DNA of 64,000 bases, taken from positions 1 through 64,000 of the forward strand of contig NZ_JARGYC010000015.1 in assembly GCF_029168335.1 (NCBI RefSeq), read 5' to 3'. A model generated the notes under the pieces. That model was not told the origin of the DNA. It was given only the letters and a program-made list of their open reading frames with translations, and made no database searches. Each line of letters begins with the position of its first letter. Within the stretch, counting starts at the first letter, position 1. Below are positions 33,799-43,480 of the stretch, in pieces. The translations under genes and the position numbers were made by a program. This DNA is from Psychromarinibacter sediminicola (lineage in GTDB: Bacteria > Pseudomonadota > Alphaproteobacteria > Rhodobacterales > Rhodobacteraceae).

Positions 33799-33820
33799 GC
33801 GTATTTGGAACGAGAAGAAG
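33799..33820 (-). repeat. dispersed gene-end motif, copy E
   Basis: In minus-strand sense CTTCTTCTCGTTCCAAATAC, 13 bases past the soeC stop, the same distance as copy D after pccR. Confidence 0.75.
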
Positions 33821-33833
33821 CAGCGGGGGCGCG

Positions 33834-34736
33834 CTACCGGTGGCCGTAATAGGCGCCGACGGCGTGTTCGGCCTCGGCGAAGAACAGCCAGCGTTCGAAG
33901 AGCAGCCCGGCGAGATGCGACAGCAGGGCGGCAGGGGCCAGGCCCGGCGTGGCGGGGACGGCGGCCAGCAGGGCCAGGAGCAGCGCGGGGAGCGCGGCGC
34001 CGAGGCCTGCGGCGAGCCGGCGGACGGCCGTGGCGCGGCGGCGGGCGAGGCGGAAGATCATCTCGTCCTGCAGGTAATTGCGTCCCGTATGCGGCGGCTC
34101 GAACTGGCGGACGGTGCCGAGGGCGCCGAGGGCCGTGGTGGCCTCGGGGGACGGCCGGCGCGTGGCGTTGGCGCGGTGCCACCAGGCGGCCTTCAGCGCG
34201 GCGGCGGTGGCGAGGAGCGCGAGCGCCAGAAGCGTGAGGGGGCGCGAGGCGGCGCCGGAGAGGGACAGGACGGCCAGCAGCCCGCCGGTCGCCGCGAAGG
34301 CCAGAAAGCTGAGCGGGGTCAGCGGCGTGTGCCAGCGCGGCACCGTGCGCAGCTGGGTATAGATCATCGCGGTGGCCAGCACGGTGGCGGCGGCCAGCAG
34401 CGCCGACAGGAGGCCCAGCGCGGCGAGGCGCGTGCCGGTGACGATCCAGGTCAGGGCATAGGCGCCGAAGACGGCGGAGGTGGCCGCGGCCAGCACCGCT
34501 TCCCGCGACAGCCAGGACGAGCGCCACTGCGAGAACGCCCGCCACGCCCGGTCCGGCCGCCGCAGGTGCAGCGCCGAGGCGCCGAGCCCGCCCGCCACCA
34601 GCGCACCGGAGGCCACGGACACGGTCCAGGCGTACCAGATCCCGGCCGGCCCCAGGCCCAGCCCGGTCCAGGCGATCAGCCCGAAGCCCAGGCCGGACAG
34701 GACGGTGAAGAGGATCAGCGACGGCGCCGGGTGCAT
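33834..34736 (-). CDS. soeC: membrane anchor subunit of a molybdo-oxidoreductase, SoeC/DmsC-like
   Basis: A 300-residue protein with about eight hydrophobic helices of the DmsC type, which anchors the catalytic and iron-sulfur subunits to the inner membrane and exchanges electrons with quinone. MHPAPSLILFTVLSGLGFGLIAW and SWLSREAVLAA are family-like. It follows soeB by 4 bases. The complex is cytoplasm-facing because no subunit has a Tat signal, which fits SoeABC better than DMSO reductase. Confidence 0.8.
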   Translation of the reverse strand: MHPAPSLILFTVLSGLGFGLIAWTGLGLGPAGIWYAWTVSVASGALVAGGLGASALHLRRPDRAWRAFSQWRSSWLSREAVLAAATSAVFGAYALTWIVTGTRLAALGLLSALLAAATVLATAMIYTQLRTVPRWHTPLTPLSFLAFAATGGLLAVLSLSGAASRPLTLLALALLATAAALKAAWWHRANATRRPSPEATTALGALGTVRQFEPPHTGRNYLQDEMIFRLARRRATAVRRLAAGLGAALPALLLALLAAVPATPGLAPAALLSHLAGLLFERWLFFAEAEHAVGAYYGHR

Positions 34737-34740
34737 GCGG

Positions 34741-35490
34741 CTAGTCCAGAAGCGCCAGCGCCCGGTCGACCCAGCCGAGAAACCCGCCGGGCGCCTCTTC
34801 GGCGTCGGGGCGCGCGGGGGGCGGCGTCTCGCGGGTCTTGGGGCGCGGGGGCAGGTACTTGTTGACCGGCTTCGTCCCCTGCTCGGGCATCAGGTCGACG
34901 CCGCCGCGCGCCGCCACCATCCGCGACACGTCGCTGTCCGGATCGCCCAGGTCGCCGAAATGGCGCGCATTGGCGGGGCAGGTGCGCACGCAGGCGGGCT
35001 CGCGGTCTTCCTCCGGCAGGTTCTCGTTGTAGATGCGGTCGACGCACAGGGTGCATTTCTTCATCACCCCCTCGGCCGCGTCCATCTCCCGCGCACCGTA
35101 GGGGCAGGCCCAGGCGCAGAGGCCGCAGCCCATGCAGGCGTCCTCGTTGACCAGCACGATCCCGTCGGCGGCGCGTTTGTAGCTGGCGCCGGTGGGGCAG
35201 ACGGTGACACAGGGCGCGTCCTCGCAATGCAGGCAGGAGCGGGGGAAGTGGACGATCTGGGGCGGGGCGTTCTGGGGGGCGTCTTCCGGCGTCACCTCGT
35301 AGCTGTGGATGCGGTTCAGCCAGGTGCCAGAAGGGTCCGCGCCATAGGGATCCTGATCCGACAGCGGCGCGCCGTAGGCCGCGGTGTTCCATTCCTTGCA
35401 GGCCACCGCGCAGGCATGGCAGCCGACGCAGATGTCGAGGTCGATGACGAGGCCCAGCTTGACGCCGGACGGCTCGGGCAGGGTGGTCAT
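34741..35490 (-). CDS. soeB: four-cluster ferredoxin subunit, SoeB-like
   Basis: A 249-residue electron-transfer subunit with four cysteine clusters: CVGCHACAVAC, CLHCEDAPCVTVCPTGA, CMGCGLCAWACPYGA and CTLCVDR...CVRTCP, each expected to bind a [4Fe-4S] centre. It carries electrons between the molybdenum subunit and the membrane anchor. The ATG at 35490 overlaps the soeA stop by 4 bases; additional open codons upstream are a shadow of soeA. Confidence 0.85.
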   Translation of the reverse strand: MTTLPEPSGVKLGLVIDLDICVGCHACAVACKEWNTAAYGAPLSDQDPYGADPSGTWLNRIHSYEVTPEDAPQNAPPQIVHFPRSCLHCEDAPCVTVCPTGASYKRAADGIVLVNEDACMGCGLCAWACPYGAREMDAAEGVMKKCTLCVDRIYNENLPEEDREPACVRTCPANARHFGDLGDPDSDVSRMVAARGGVDLMPEQGTKPVNKYLPPRPKTRETPPPARPDAEEAPGGFLGWVDRALALLD

Positions 35491-38333
35491 GGCTTGCCCC
35501 CGTAGGTCAGGTCGTCCGGCCCGGTGCCGACCGGCGAACGTTGCGGCGTGCTCGCGGGCAGGCTCTCCGCCGGCGCCTCCGCCTTTTCGATCCGCACACG
35601 CAGGTCGAACCACGCCGCCTGTCCGGTGACCGGATCGGAATTCGTCCAGCGCCGCCCGTCGCCCTTCGGCGGCAGAAGCTCATGGATCAGGTGGTTCATC
35701 AGGAAGCCCTTCGTCGTCTCCGGTGCGCCGGGGCGCAGCGCCCAGGCCCCCTTGCGCTTGCCGATGGCATTCCAGGTCCAGAGCGTGTGGCCGTTGCAGG
35801 CCCCCGTCCGGCGCACCGGCACCACGATCTCGCCGTGATGCGAGGTGACGCGGGCCCAGTCTCCGTCGGCCAGCCCCGCCGCGTCCGCCACCTCGTTCGG
35901 CACGTAGAGCGGGTTTTCCCCGTGGATCTGGCGCAGCCAGGCGTTCTGCGAGCCCCAGCTGTGATACATCGCCGCCGGCCGTTGGGTGATGGCGTGGAGC
36001 GGATACGCGGCCGGGTCCAGCGCCGCCTCCTCGAAGGGCGGGTACCAAGCGGGCAGCGGCGAGAAGCAGTCGCCGATCCGCGCGCGCAGGTGGTCGGGCG
36101 GCTGATGCTCGCCGTGCCCCTCGGCGGCCAGCCGGAACTTCTGTAACGGCTCGGACCACAGCTGGAAGACATAGGGCTGCGGCCGGTCGATCAGCCCCAT
36201 CTCGACGGCCCAGTCCTGGTAGGCCGCGTTCCACGGCTTGAAGAACTGCGCCTCCTCGGGGATTTCCGCCGTGAAGAACCCGCCGTTCTCGCGGTACCGC
36301 GCCACCTGGTCCGGGTTCGGCGCCCCGCGGCCGTGCTGCGTCCCGTCGCCGCGCCAGCCAGCCAGCGGGCCGATACCGGGCCGCCGCTCGTGCCGGGCCA
36401 TGTAGTCGGCATAGTCGCGGTACTTCGGCCCGCCCTCCGCGTCGCAGAACGCCGGCAGCCCCAGCCGCGCGCCCAGCTCGATCAGCACGCTCTGGAACCC
36501 GCGCACGTCGCGGTCGGGGTCGACCACCGGCCAGCGGATCGCGTCCGCCAGGCTGTCGGGCTCGGAAATCGGCCGGTCCAGCAGGCTGATGCAGTCGTGC
36601 CGTTCCAGGTAGGTCGTGTCGGGCAGCACCAGGTCGGCATAGGCGACGGTCTCGGACGAATAGGCATCGGCGTAGATGATATGCGGGATCACGTAGTCGC
36701 CTTTGTCGTCCGCCCGCGTCAGCATCTCGGCCGTGCCGCCCGTGTTCATCGACGAGTTCCACGCCATGTTCGCCATGTAGAGAAACAGCGTGTCGATCCG
36801 GTACGGGTCGCCCTCGGCCGCGTTGGCGATGACCATGTGCATCATGCCGTGGACCGCGAGCGGGGCGTCCCAGGTGAACGCCTTGTCGATGCGCTGGGCG
36901 CTGCCGTCCGCCTCCAGCAGCAAGTCCTCCGGCCCGGCCGGAAAGCCCAGATGCGGGCCGGGCAGCGGGGCGCAAGGGTGGGTGTCGCCGTGCGGCTTGG
37001 GGTGCGCTTCGACCGGCTTGGGGTAGGGCGGCTTGAACCGGAAGCCGCCGGGGCATTCGACCGAGCCCAGAAGGATCTGCAGAAGGTGGATCGCCCGGCA
37101 GGTCTGAAACCCGTTGGAATGCGCGGAGATGCCCCGCATCGCGTGAAACGCCACCGGCCGGCCGACCATGCGGTCGTGCCGGCGGCCCAGCCAGTCGGTC
37201 CAGGGCCGCTCAACCACGATCTCCTCCTCGAAGGCCACCCGCGCCAGCTCCGCCGCCAGCCGCCGGATCGTCGCCGCGGTCACGCCGCAGCGCGCCGCCA
37301 CCGCCTCGGGCGCGTAGTCCTCCGCCAGATAGGCCGCTGCCATCCGCTGGAAGACAGGCCGCCCTGTCCGCCCGTCCGGCAGGGTCACGTCCACCGTCAG
37401 CTCCGGCACCGCGCCGGGCGTGTCCCATGCCACGAGCTTACCAGTCTTCCGGTCCAGGATCAGCGCCTTGCCGTCCGCGTCCCGCGCGAACAGCCCGTGC
37501 TTCGCCGTCCCGGGCGCGTCCACCAGCAGCCAGCCCGCGTTGGTGTAGCGCGCCAGATACGCCACATCCACGCGCCCCGTCCCGAACAACTCGTGCACCA
37601 GCGCCAGCACGAACAGACCGTCGGTCCCGGGCGTGATGCCGACCCACTCGTCGGCGATCGCGTTGTAGCCCGTGCGCACCGGGTTCACGCCCACGATCTT
37701 CGCCCCGCGCGCCTTCAGCCGCGACAGCCCCAGCTTGATCGGGTTGGAATCGTGGTCCTCGGCCACCCCGAAGAGCATGAACATCTTCGCCCGCTCCCAG
37801 TCCGGGGCCCCGAACTCCCAGAACGCGCCGCCCATCGTGTAGATGCCGGCGGCGGCCATGTTGACCGAGCAGAACCCGCCATGCGCCGCGTAGTTCGGCG
37901 TGCCGAATTCCTGCGCCCAGAGCGAGGTGAGCGATTGCGACTGGTCGCGCCCGGTGAAGAAGGCGAGCCGCTTCGGATCCGTCTCCCGAATGCCGCCGAG
38001 CCACTCGGTAGCCAGCGACAGCGCCTCCTCCCACTCGATCTCCTCGAATTCGCCCGACCCGCGCGGGCCGTTGCGGCGCAGCGGTTTCCGGAGCCGGGCG
38101 GGAGAGAGGTGCTGCATGATCCCCGCCGAGCCCTTGGCGCACAGCACGCCGCGGTTCTTCGGATGATCCCGGTTGCCCTGGATATAGCTGACCTGCTTCC
38201 GCCCGTCCGCGCCTTGCTTCAGGAACACGTCGATCCCGCAGCGGCAGGCGCACATGTAGCACGTCGTCTGCGCGACCTCGTCGGCCATGTGCGGCGACAG
38301 ATCGGGCGCCGGCTCATCCCTCCGGCGTGTCAT
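35487..38333 (-). CDS. soeA: molybdopterin oxidoreductase, probable sulfite dehydrogenase SoeA
   Basis: A 948-residue bis-MGD molybdoenzyme. An N-terminal [4Fe-4S] site is formed by CYMCACRCG and GVLCAKG, followed by the catalytic and C-terminal molybdopterin dinucleotide-binding domains. No twin-arginine signal is present, so it acts in the cytoplasm, as known for SoeA, which oxidises sulfite to sulfate. Gene order A-B-C and subunit sizes match soeABC of roseobacters and purple sulfur bacteria as I recall them. ATG 38333 is used; a start at 38288 (MADEVAQTT) is also possible, and neither has a clear ribosome site. A formate- or polysulfide-type role cannot be excluded from sequence alone. 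Confidence 0.8.
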   Translation of the reverse strand: MTRRRDEPAPDLSPHMADEVAQTTCYMCACRCGIDVFLKQGADGRKQVSYIQGNRDHPKNRGVLCAKGSAGIMQHLSPARLRKPLRRNGPRGSGEFEEIEWEEALSLATEWLGGIRETDPKRLAFFTGRDQSQSLTSLWAQEFGTPNYAAHGGFCSVNMAAAGIYTMGGAFWEFGAPDWERAKMFMLFGVAEDHDSNPIKLGLSRLKARGAKIVGVNPVRTGYNAIADEWVGITPGTDGLFVLALVHELFGTGRVDVAYLARYTNAGWLLVDAPGTAKHGLFARDADGKALILDRKTGKLVAWDTPGAVPELTVDVTLPDGRTGRPVFQRMAAAYLAEDYAPEAVAARCGVTAATIRRLAAELARVAFEEEIVVERPWTDWLGRRHDRMVGRPVAFHAMRGISAHSNGFQTCRAIHLLQILLGSVECPGGFRFKPPYPKPVEAHPKPHGDTHPCAPLPGPHLGFPAGPEDLLLEADGSAQRIDKAFTWDAPLAVHGMMHMVIANAAEGDPYRIDTLFLYMANMAWNSSMNTGGTAEMLTRADDKGDYVIPHIIYADAYSSETVAYADLVLPDTTYLERHDCISLLDRPISEPDSLADAIRWPVVDPDRDVRGFQSVLIELGARLGLPAFCDAEGGPKYRDYADYMARHERRPGIGPLAGWRGDGTQHGRGAPNPDQVARYRENGGFFTAEIPEEAQFFKPWNAAYQDWAVEMGLIDRPQPYVFQLWSEPLQKFRLAAEGHGEHQPPDHLRARIGDCFSPLPAWYPPFEEAALDPAAYPLHAITQRPAAMYHSWGSQNAWLRQIHGENPLYVPNEVADAAGLADGDWARVTSHHGEIVVPVRRTGACNGHTLWTWNAIGKRKGAWALRPGAPETTKGFLMNHLIHELLPPKGDGRRWTNSDPVTGQAAWFDLRVRIEKAEAPAESLPASTPQRSPVGTGPDDLTYGGKP

Positions 38334-38416
38334 CGGCAAAGGTCTTCTGCAGCGGTCATCGGGCGCATGGTCTCCCGCGCCCGCCCTTCGAGCAAACGAA
38401 TAATTCTTCTCGCTTC

Positions 38417-38433
38417 AATCGAGTATTCCGATT
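38417..38433. promoter_or_regulatory. LysR-type binding site between soeA and its regulator
   Basis: AATCG-N7-CGATT inverted repeat containing a T-N11-A core (38419/38431), 13 bases before the LysR ATG and 84 bases from soeA. Typical place for autoregulation with divergent activation. Confidence 0.5.
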
Positions 38434-38445
38434 AATCCTGATGCC

Positions 38446-39324
38446 ATGACCCTCGACCAGCTCCGCGCCTTCGTCGCCGTCGCGGAACGCGCCCATGTCA
38501 CCCGCGCCGCCCGCGCCATCGGCCGCACGCAATCGGCCACTTCCGCTGCGATCTCGGCGCTGGAGCGGCAGTCGGGCGTGCAGCTCTTCGACCGCGTCGG
38601 CCGCGGGATCGAGCTGACCGAGGCCGGCCGACGGTTCCTGCCCGAGGCGCGGCGCGTGCTGGAACAGGCCCGCGTCGCCCGCGCCGTGCTGGAGCAGGCC
38701 TCGGGCACCGTCACGGGCCGCGTCTCGGTCGGCGCCAGCCAGACCATCGCCAACCACTGGCTGCCGCGCCGGCTGGCCGCCTACAGCGCCGCCTATCCCG
38801 GCATCCGGCTGAACATCACCATCGGCAACACCCAGACGGTCGAGTCGGCGGTGCTCGACGGTACGGTCGATATCGGGCTGGTGGAGGGGCCGACGGGGCC
38901 GGGCGCGCTGACCCGGCAGGTGGTGGACACCGACCGCCCGATGCTGGTGGTCTCCGGCCGTGGCCCCGTGCCCCTGCCGGCGGGCGGCCGGATCGACCTG
39001 CAGGCGCTGCCCTGGGTCCTGCGCGAGCCCGGCTCCGGCACCCGCCACGTGCTGGAGGAGTTGTGCGAGCGCGAGGGGATCGACTTCGAGACCCTGCGCA
39101 TCGTGCTGGTCCTGCCCAGCAACGAGGCGGTCTGCGAGGCGGTCGAGGCCGGCGCTGGCGCCACGGTGATCTCCGAACAGGTGGCGGCGGCAGCGGTGGC
39201 CGAGGGCCGCCTGCGGGCGGTCCCCGTCGCCCTGCCGGAGCGCGACTACGTCCTGATCCGCCACGCCGAGCGGACGCCCACGGCGGCGCAGCGTGCGCTG
39301 GTGGCGGCGCTGGCGGGCGGGTAG
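38446..39324 (+). CDS. LysR-family regulator divergent from soeABC
   Basis: A 292-residue LTTR: N-terminal winged helix-turn-helix (MTLDQLRAFVAVAERAHVTRAARAI, then SAISALERQSGVQLFDR) and a two-lobed effector domain (about 90-290). Its position, divergent from soeA with an inverted repeat between, suggests it controls sulfite oxidation; a CysB-like sulfur-related effector is only a guess. The downstream frame continues after its TAG with a gene remnant. Confidence 0.88.
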   Translation: MTLDQLRAFVAVAERAHVTRAARAIGRTQSATSAAISALERQSGVQLFDRVGRGIELTEAGRRFLPEARRVLEQARVARAVLEQASGTVTGRVSVGASQTIANHWLPRRLAAYSAAYPGIRLNITIGNTQTVESAVLDGTVDIGLVEGPTGPGALTRQVVDTDRPMLVVSGRGPVPLPAGGRIDLQALPWVLREPGSGTRHVLEELCEREGIDFETLRIVLVLPSNEAVCEAVEAGAGATVISEQVAAAAVAEGRLRAVPVALPERDYVLIRHAERTPTAAQRALVAALAGG

Positions 39325-39672
39325 GGGCGCGTCGACACCGCCGAAAGCGCGACACCGCTCGGACTGGGGGAGGTGGTGCGCACCAACATCCTGCCGCGCG
39401 AGGATGCCGATTTCTACCGGATCGCGTTTGCCGAGCGCGGCGTCGTCAAGGTCCGGATCCCGGCGATGCCCGAGGAACTCGACATGAGCTTCCGGGTTCT
39501 TGCGCCGGACGGCACCGAGGTGTCCGGCTGGACCTCCGCCCCCCGCGCCGGCGCCTCCTGGGAGGGCGAGGCCGACATCCCCGCCGCCGGAACCTACATC
39601 CTGGAGGTCCGGGACCGTTACAACAATGCGCGGTCGGCGGCGAGCTACACGATGCAGGTCGTCAGACAGGGC
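39325..39672 (+). pseudogene. remnant of a secreted-protein domain (beta-sandwich, PPC-like)
   Basis: Directly after the LysR stop and in the same frame, coding-quality sequence reads VDTAESATPLGLGEVVRTN, then EDADFYRIAF, VVKVRIPAMPEEL, FRVLAPDGTEVSGW and AGTYILEVRDRYNN, ending MQVVRQ. It resembles a pre-peptidase C-terminal (PPC) or similar beta-sandwich domain of a larger exported protein. There is no proper start or signal peptide, only in-frame GTG codons at 39373, and after about 39672 the frame loses character. I read it as the 3' fragment of a deleted gene. Confidence 0.55.
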
Positions 39673-39811
39673 ACAGCGCCGTCCGCCGTGTCCGCTCGCC
39701 AGGCGGCGCGCGGAGGCGTGGCGGCCGAACGGCGCGTCGTCACCCGGGACCGGCGCGGCTTAGAAGACGGCAATACCCCCCGCAACCGTCGCGACCTCGC
39801 GCGCGGGGGGA

Positions 39812-40891
39812 TCAGGCGCTCGCCCGGTGGCGCATCCCGCCTTCCGAGGCGCTGGTCGGGACCAGTGCGCGCATGAGATCCTGCATGTCGAGTACGCCGA
39901 TCTGCCGGCCCTGATCGCGGACGACGAAAGTCTGTCCGAGATCGCCATGCGACACCGCGATCACGTGCTCCAGATTGTCTTCGGGTCCGATCTCGGGCAT
40001 GTCGTCGGGCTGCGGCTCGTTCGTGCGCCGCATCACCGAGCGCACCCGCAACACGCGCGCGCGATTGATGTCCGACACGAAGTCGACGATGTAGTCGTCC
40101 TGCGGGTCCATCAGGATCGTCTGCGGCTCGCCCTGCTGCACCACATAGCCGTCCTTCAGGATTACCAGATGGTCGGCCAGCCGAAGCGCCTCGTCCAGGT
40201 CGTGGCTGATGAAGACGACGGTCTTCGACAGTTCCGCCTGCAGCTCCAGCAGCAGATCCTGCATGTCCGTGCGGATCAGCGGGTCGAGCGCCGAGAACGC
40301 CTCGTCCATCAGCATGATCGGCGCGTTCGAGGCCAGCGCGCGCGCCAGCCCGACGCGCTGCTGCATGCCGCCCGAAAGCTCGTTCGGATACTGGTGGCCG
40401 TTGCCCTTCAGGCCGACCCGGTCGAGCCAGTACTCCGCCTGATCCTCGTATTCCGAGCGCGGCTCGCCCCGGACCACGAGCGCCAGCGCCACGTTCTGCC
40501 GGACGGTCCGGTGCGGCAGCAGCGCGAAGTTCTGGAACACCATCGACATCCGGTGGCGCCGCAGCCGCCGCAGCGCGTTCTCGTTATAGGCCAGGATGTC
40601 CTCGCCATTGACCAGAATCTCGCCCGCCGTCGGGTCGATCAGCCGGTTGAGGTGGCGAATGAGGGTGGACTTGCCCGAGCCGGACAGGCCCATCATCACC
40701 GTGATATCGCCTTCCTTCACGTTGACGTTGATATCGTTCAGACCGATGACGTGGCCGTGATGCTGCAGCAGGTCGGATTTGCTGACCCCCTGCTTGACGT
40801 GTTCGAGCGCATTCACCGGATCCTCGCCGAACACCTTGTAGAGGTTGCGGATCTGGATGGCGGTGGTCTTGTCGTCGCGATCGCCGACCAT
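39812..40891 (-). CDS. proV: betaine/proline-type ABC transporter ATP-binding protein (ProV-like)
   Basis: A 359-residue ATPase of the glycine betaine/L-proline uptake family: Walker [11 protein letters not shown]-loop [15 protein letters not shown], signature [14 protein letters not shown], Walker [13 protein letters not shown] and [11 protein letters not shown]-terminal CBS-like region ([14 protein letters not shown]... [13 protein letters not shown]) may sense ionic strength as in OpuA. GGGAG lies 7 bases before the ATG. Third gene of a proX-proW-proV string; distinct in sequence from choV. Confidence 0.9.
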   Translation of the reverse strand: MVGDRDDKTTAIQIRNLYKVFGEDPVNALEHVKQGVSKSDLLQHHGHVIGLNDINVNVKEGDITVMMGLSGSGKSTLIRHLNRLIDPTAGEILVNGEDILAYNENALRRLRRHRMSMVFQNFALLPHRTVRQNVALALVVRGEPRSEYEDQAEYWLDRVGLKGNGHQYPNELSGGMQQRVGLARALASNAPIMLMDEAFSALDPLIRTDMQDLLLELQAELSKTVVFISHDLDEALRLADHLVILKDGYVVQQGEPQTILMDPQDDYIVDFVSDINRARVLRVRSVMRRTNEPQPDDMPEIGPEDNLEHVIAVSHGDLGQTFVVRDQGRQIGVLDMQDLMRALVPTSASEGGMRHRASA

Positions 40892-40901
40892 GCTGTCTCC
40901 C

Positions 40902-41939
40902 TCAGGTCTTCTGCGTCGTGTTGATGCGGGCGAGCGAGGCCTTGGTCACGCGGTCCAGGATCACCGCAAGCAGCACGATGCCGAGACCGGCCACCAGGCC
41001 GACGCCCAGTTCGAGGTTGCGGATGCCGCGCAGCACCAGCACCCCGAGGCCCGGCGCCGAGACCAGGCTGGCGATCACCACCATGGCGAGGCTCATCATG
41101 ATCGTCTGGTTGACGCCGGCCATGATGTTCGGCAGCGCCAGCGGGATCTGCACGCCGAACAGCTTCTGGCGGTCGGTCATGCCGAACGCCTCGGCGGCCT
41201 CGATCACGTGCTTGTCCACCATCCGGATGCCCAGATCGGTCAACCGGATCACCGGCACGATGGCATAGAGGATGATGGCGATGCCGTAGAGCTTGGGCTC
41301 GGTCACGCTGAACAGGAAGATCAGCGGGATCAGGTAGACGAAGGGCGGCAGCGTCTGCAGCATGTCCAGGATCGGGATCGTGGCGTTGCGCATCGTGTCC
41401 GAGCGCGACATGGCGATCCCGATGGGCACGCCGAAGAGCACGCATATGAAGGCGCAGACGAAGATGATCGCCAGCGTCTGCATCGCATAGTCGTAGTGGT
41501 CGATGAAGGCGAGCCCCATGATGCAGAGCGCGACGAAGCTCACGAGCTTCCACGACTTCGACACTGCCCAGGTGATCAGCAGCAGGATCGGGATCACGAT
41601 CCACCACGGCGTGTTCAGGATGGCATAGAGCGCGCCCTCCAGCGCCCAGGACAGCGGTTGCGTGATCGGGTCGAGCACGACCGACATCGCGTCCTTCACG
41701 TCGAGAAACCCCTGTTCCAGGCCGCGCGTCAGCTGGCGCGACTGGGGAAAGGCGGGGCAGGCGTCGTTGAGCGCATCCATCGATGGGAACGGCAGTTCCC
41801 ATGGATCGAAGCCCTCCGTCCCTTCGGTGCCGCGCGTCTGCGCGGACAGGTCCGCAAGCGAGGTCGGGGCGCTGCTCCCGCCGGCATCGCACCATCGGTC
41901 GAGCCCGAGCCCGCTGAACACCCAATCATAGGTCGCCAT
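40902..41939 (-). CDS. proW: betaine/proline-type ABC transporter permease (ProW-like)
   Basis: A 345-residue permease with a long N-terminal cytoplasmic part (about 100 residues), then six or so helices and the coupling motif [34 protein letters not shown]. Same family as ChoW but longer. Ten bases separate it from proV. It is preceded by a strong stem-loop at 41991-42019 that separates it from the binding-protein gene. Confidence 0.9.
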   Translation of the reverse strand: MATYDWVFSGLGLDRWCDAGGSSAPTSLADLSAQTRGTEGTEGFDPWELPFPSMDALNDACPAFPQSRQLTRGLEQGFLDVKDAMSVVLDPITQPLSWALEGALYAILNTPWWIVIPILLLITWAVSKSWKLVSFVALCIMGLAFIDHYDYAMQTLAIIFVCAFICVLFGVPIGIAMSRSDTMRNATIPILDMLQTLPPFVYLIPLIFLFSVTEPKLYGIAIILYAIVPVIRLTDLGIRMVDKHVIEAAEAFGMTDRQKLFGVQIPLALPNIMAGVNQTIMMSLAMVVIASLVSAPGLGVLVLRGIRNLELGVGLVAGLGIVLLAVILDRVTKASLARINTTQKT

Positions 41940-41990
41940 GTCTGTGTCCCGTCAGCCCCGGCAGGGGGCCGTCATATCGTGTCAAAGAAA

Positions 41991-42019
41991 CGGCAGGGTC
42001 CGCAAGCCGGACCCTGCCG
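41991..42019 (-). terminator. strong stem-loop between proX and proW
   Basis: A perfect 12-bp stem CGGCAGGGTCCG/CGGACCCTGCCG with a five-base loop, 27 bases after the proX stop, followed on the minus strand by TTTCTTT. Likely limits read-through to proWV and stabilises proX mRNA. Confidence 0.7.
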
Positions 42020-42046
42020 CGGCGCGTCGTCGCTATGGCCGGGCGT

Positions 42047-43042
42047 TCAGCCCTCGCCGAGCAGCGAGGACAGGTTCTCGCGCGCGCTTTCGTTCAGCCA
42101 GCCGGACCACTCGTCCTGGTAGGTCTGCAGGAAGTGGGCCGCAGTCTCGTCCGCCGAGGCGCTGTTCTCGTCCTGCCACGCGAGCAGGGCGCTCATCGTG
42201 TCCGTCTGGAAGCTCATGTTGCTGAAGAACTCGGTCACTTCCGGATTGGACTCGGCGAACTCCGTGGTCACCGAGGTCAGGATCGGCGCCGCCGGGAAGT
42301 CGGAGACCTGCGGATCCGGGGTATCGGGGTTCTGCAGGTTGGCGAAGGCCTCGTCCTTCACCGGCCCCAGGTCGACGCGGGTCATGTCGTACTTGCCCAT
42401 CGGCACGGTCGGACCCCAGTAATAGCCGAACCACGGCTCCTCGTCCTCGACGGCCGAGCCCATGGAACTGGCCAGCGTCTCGCCCGAACCGTGGTTGAAC
42501 ACCTCGATGCCCGCGCCTTCCAGATCGAGCGCGCGGACGAGGTTGTCGCTCACCACGCGGCAGCCCCAGCCGTCGGGGCAGTTGTTGAACCGGGCGCCCA
42601 CCAGCTCGGGGTTCTCCATGACGCCCTCGATCGTGGTCAGCTCGGGATGCTCTTCCGCAAGGTAGGTGGGGATCCACCAGCCCTCGACGCCGCCGGGCTG
42701 CAGCACGTTGTTCACGCGGGTCATGGTGCCGCGATCCTCGAGCTTGCGATAGGCGTCGCCGGCCGAGTTGAGCCACAGGTTGGTCACGACGTCCGGCTCG
42801 CCGTTCTCCGAGACCGAGGTCACGGCCGGGATCGTATCGGACGGCACCAGGGTAACGTCGCAGTTGTAGCCTTCCACCAGCAGGAAGCGCGCGATCTCAG
42901 TCGTCACGTTGGCCGCGGCCCAGTTCATCTGCGCGATCGAGACTTCGCCGCATTCGCCGGCGTCCTGTGCCGTTGCGGGCAGGGCCGCGGCGAGCGGTGC
43001 GGCGAGTGCGGTCGCGCCGAGCAGCATGGATATGCGTGTCAT
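42047..43042 (-). CDS. proX: betaine/proline-type solute-binding protein (ProX-like)
   Basis: A 331-residue periplasmic binding protein with a signal peptide (1-25, ending ATA-Q). Tryptophans suited to a quaternary-amine cage are visible (QMNWAAAN, TNLWLNS, GWWIPTYL, PWFGYYWGP). It is expected to bind glycine betaine, proline betaine, carnitine or a similar compound. GGGAG lies 6 bases before the ATG. First gene of the transporter operon and separated from proW by 107 bases with a stem-loop. Confidence 0.88.
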   Translation of the reverse strand: MTRISMLLGATALAAPLAAALPATAQDAGECGEVSIAQMNWAAANVTTEIARFLLVEGYNCDVTLVPSDTIPAVTSVSENGEPDVVTNLWLNSAGDAYRKLEDRGTMTRVNNVLQPGGVEGWWIPTYLAEEHPELTTIEGVMENPELVGARFNNCPDGWGCRVVSDNLVRALDLEGAGIEVFNHGSGETLASSMGSAVEDEEPWFGYYWGPTVPMGKYDMTRVDLGPVKDEAFANLQNPDTPDPQVSDFPAAPILTSVTTEFAESNPEVTEFFSNMSFQTDTMSALLAWQDENSASADETAAHFLQTYQDEWSGWLNESARENLSSLLGEG

Positions 43043-43412
43043 TGTTTCTCCCTCACATCCTCTTGACTGCGTGCCGCCCGCCCGTGGCTTCGCGCCCCGG
43101 CGCGCGCACGCAAGATTTGCCTTTTTGCAGCGCGCCGGGACGACGCATGCCCCCGCTGCGCTAATGGGCCTCCATTTGGTCTTTCCTTCGCCTCGGCGAA
43201 GAGTTGACAGGCCCAGAATCAGGCAAGCTAATGATAAAACTTGTAAATTTCTTTCGGCCCCGGTGCAACCCGATGGCCCGAGACCGTCCGTCACACCCCG
43301 GGGACGCCGCGATGTCCACCCGCATCGCGCGGCGTTCCGCTCATTCCGGGCCGCTCTCCGGCGAAGCCGAAGACGTCATGCCCCTGTCACGAGGACAGGC
43401 CGTCATACTACA

Positions 43413-43458
43413 CGACACTGGATTTGCCGTGGGACATTTCCACCTGCGTCGCGCGGCG
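43413..43458 (+). repeat. 46-bp repeat, copy 1
   Basis: Shares GCCGTGGG(A/G)CATTTCCACC and TCGCGCGGCG with 58409-58454, the same length, about eight differences over 46 positions. Confidence 0.65.
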
Positions 43459-43480
43459 CTCCGTTCGACCGGGGCCGCTA
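43451..43480 (+). repeat. 30-bp repeat, copy 1
   Basis: GCGCGGCG(C)TCCG and TCGACCGGGGCCGCTA; matches 58648-58677 at 26 of 30 positions. Confidence 0.6.

Noticed and set aside
35487-38333. Periplasmic DMSO or TMAO reductase
   Set aside because: No twin-arginine signal and gene order/sizes fit a cytoplasm-facing SoeABC complex better.
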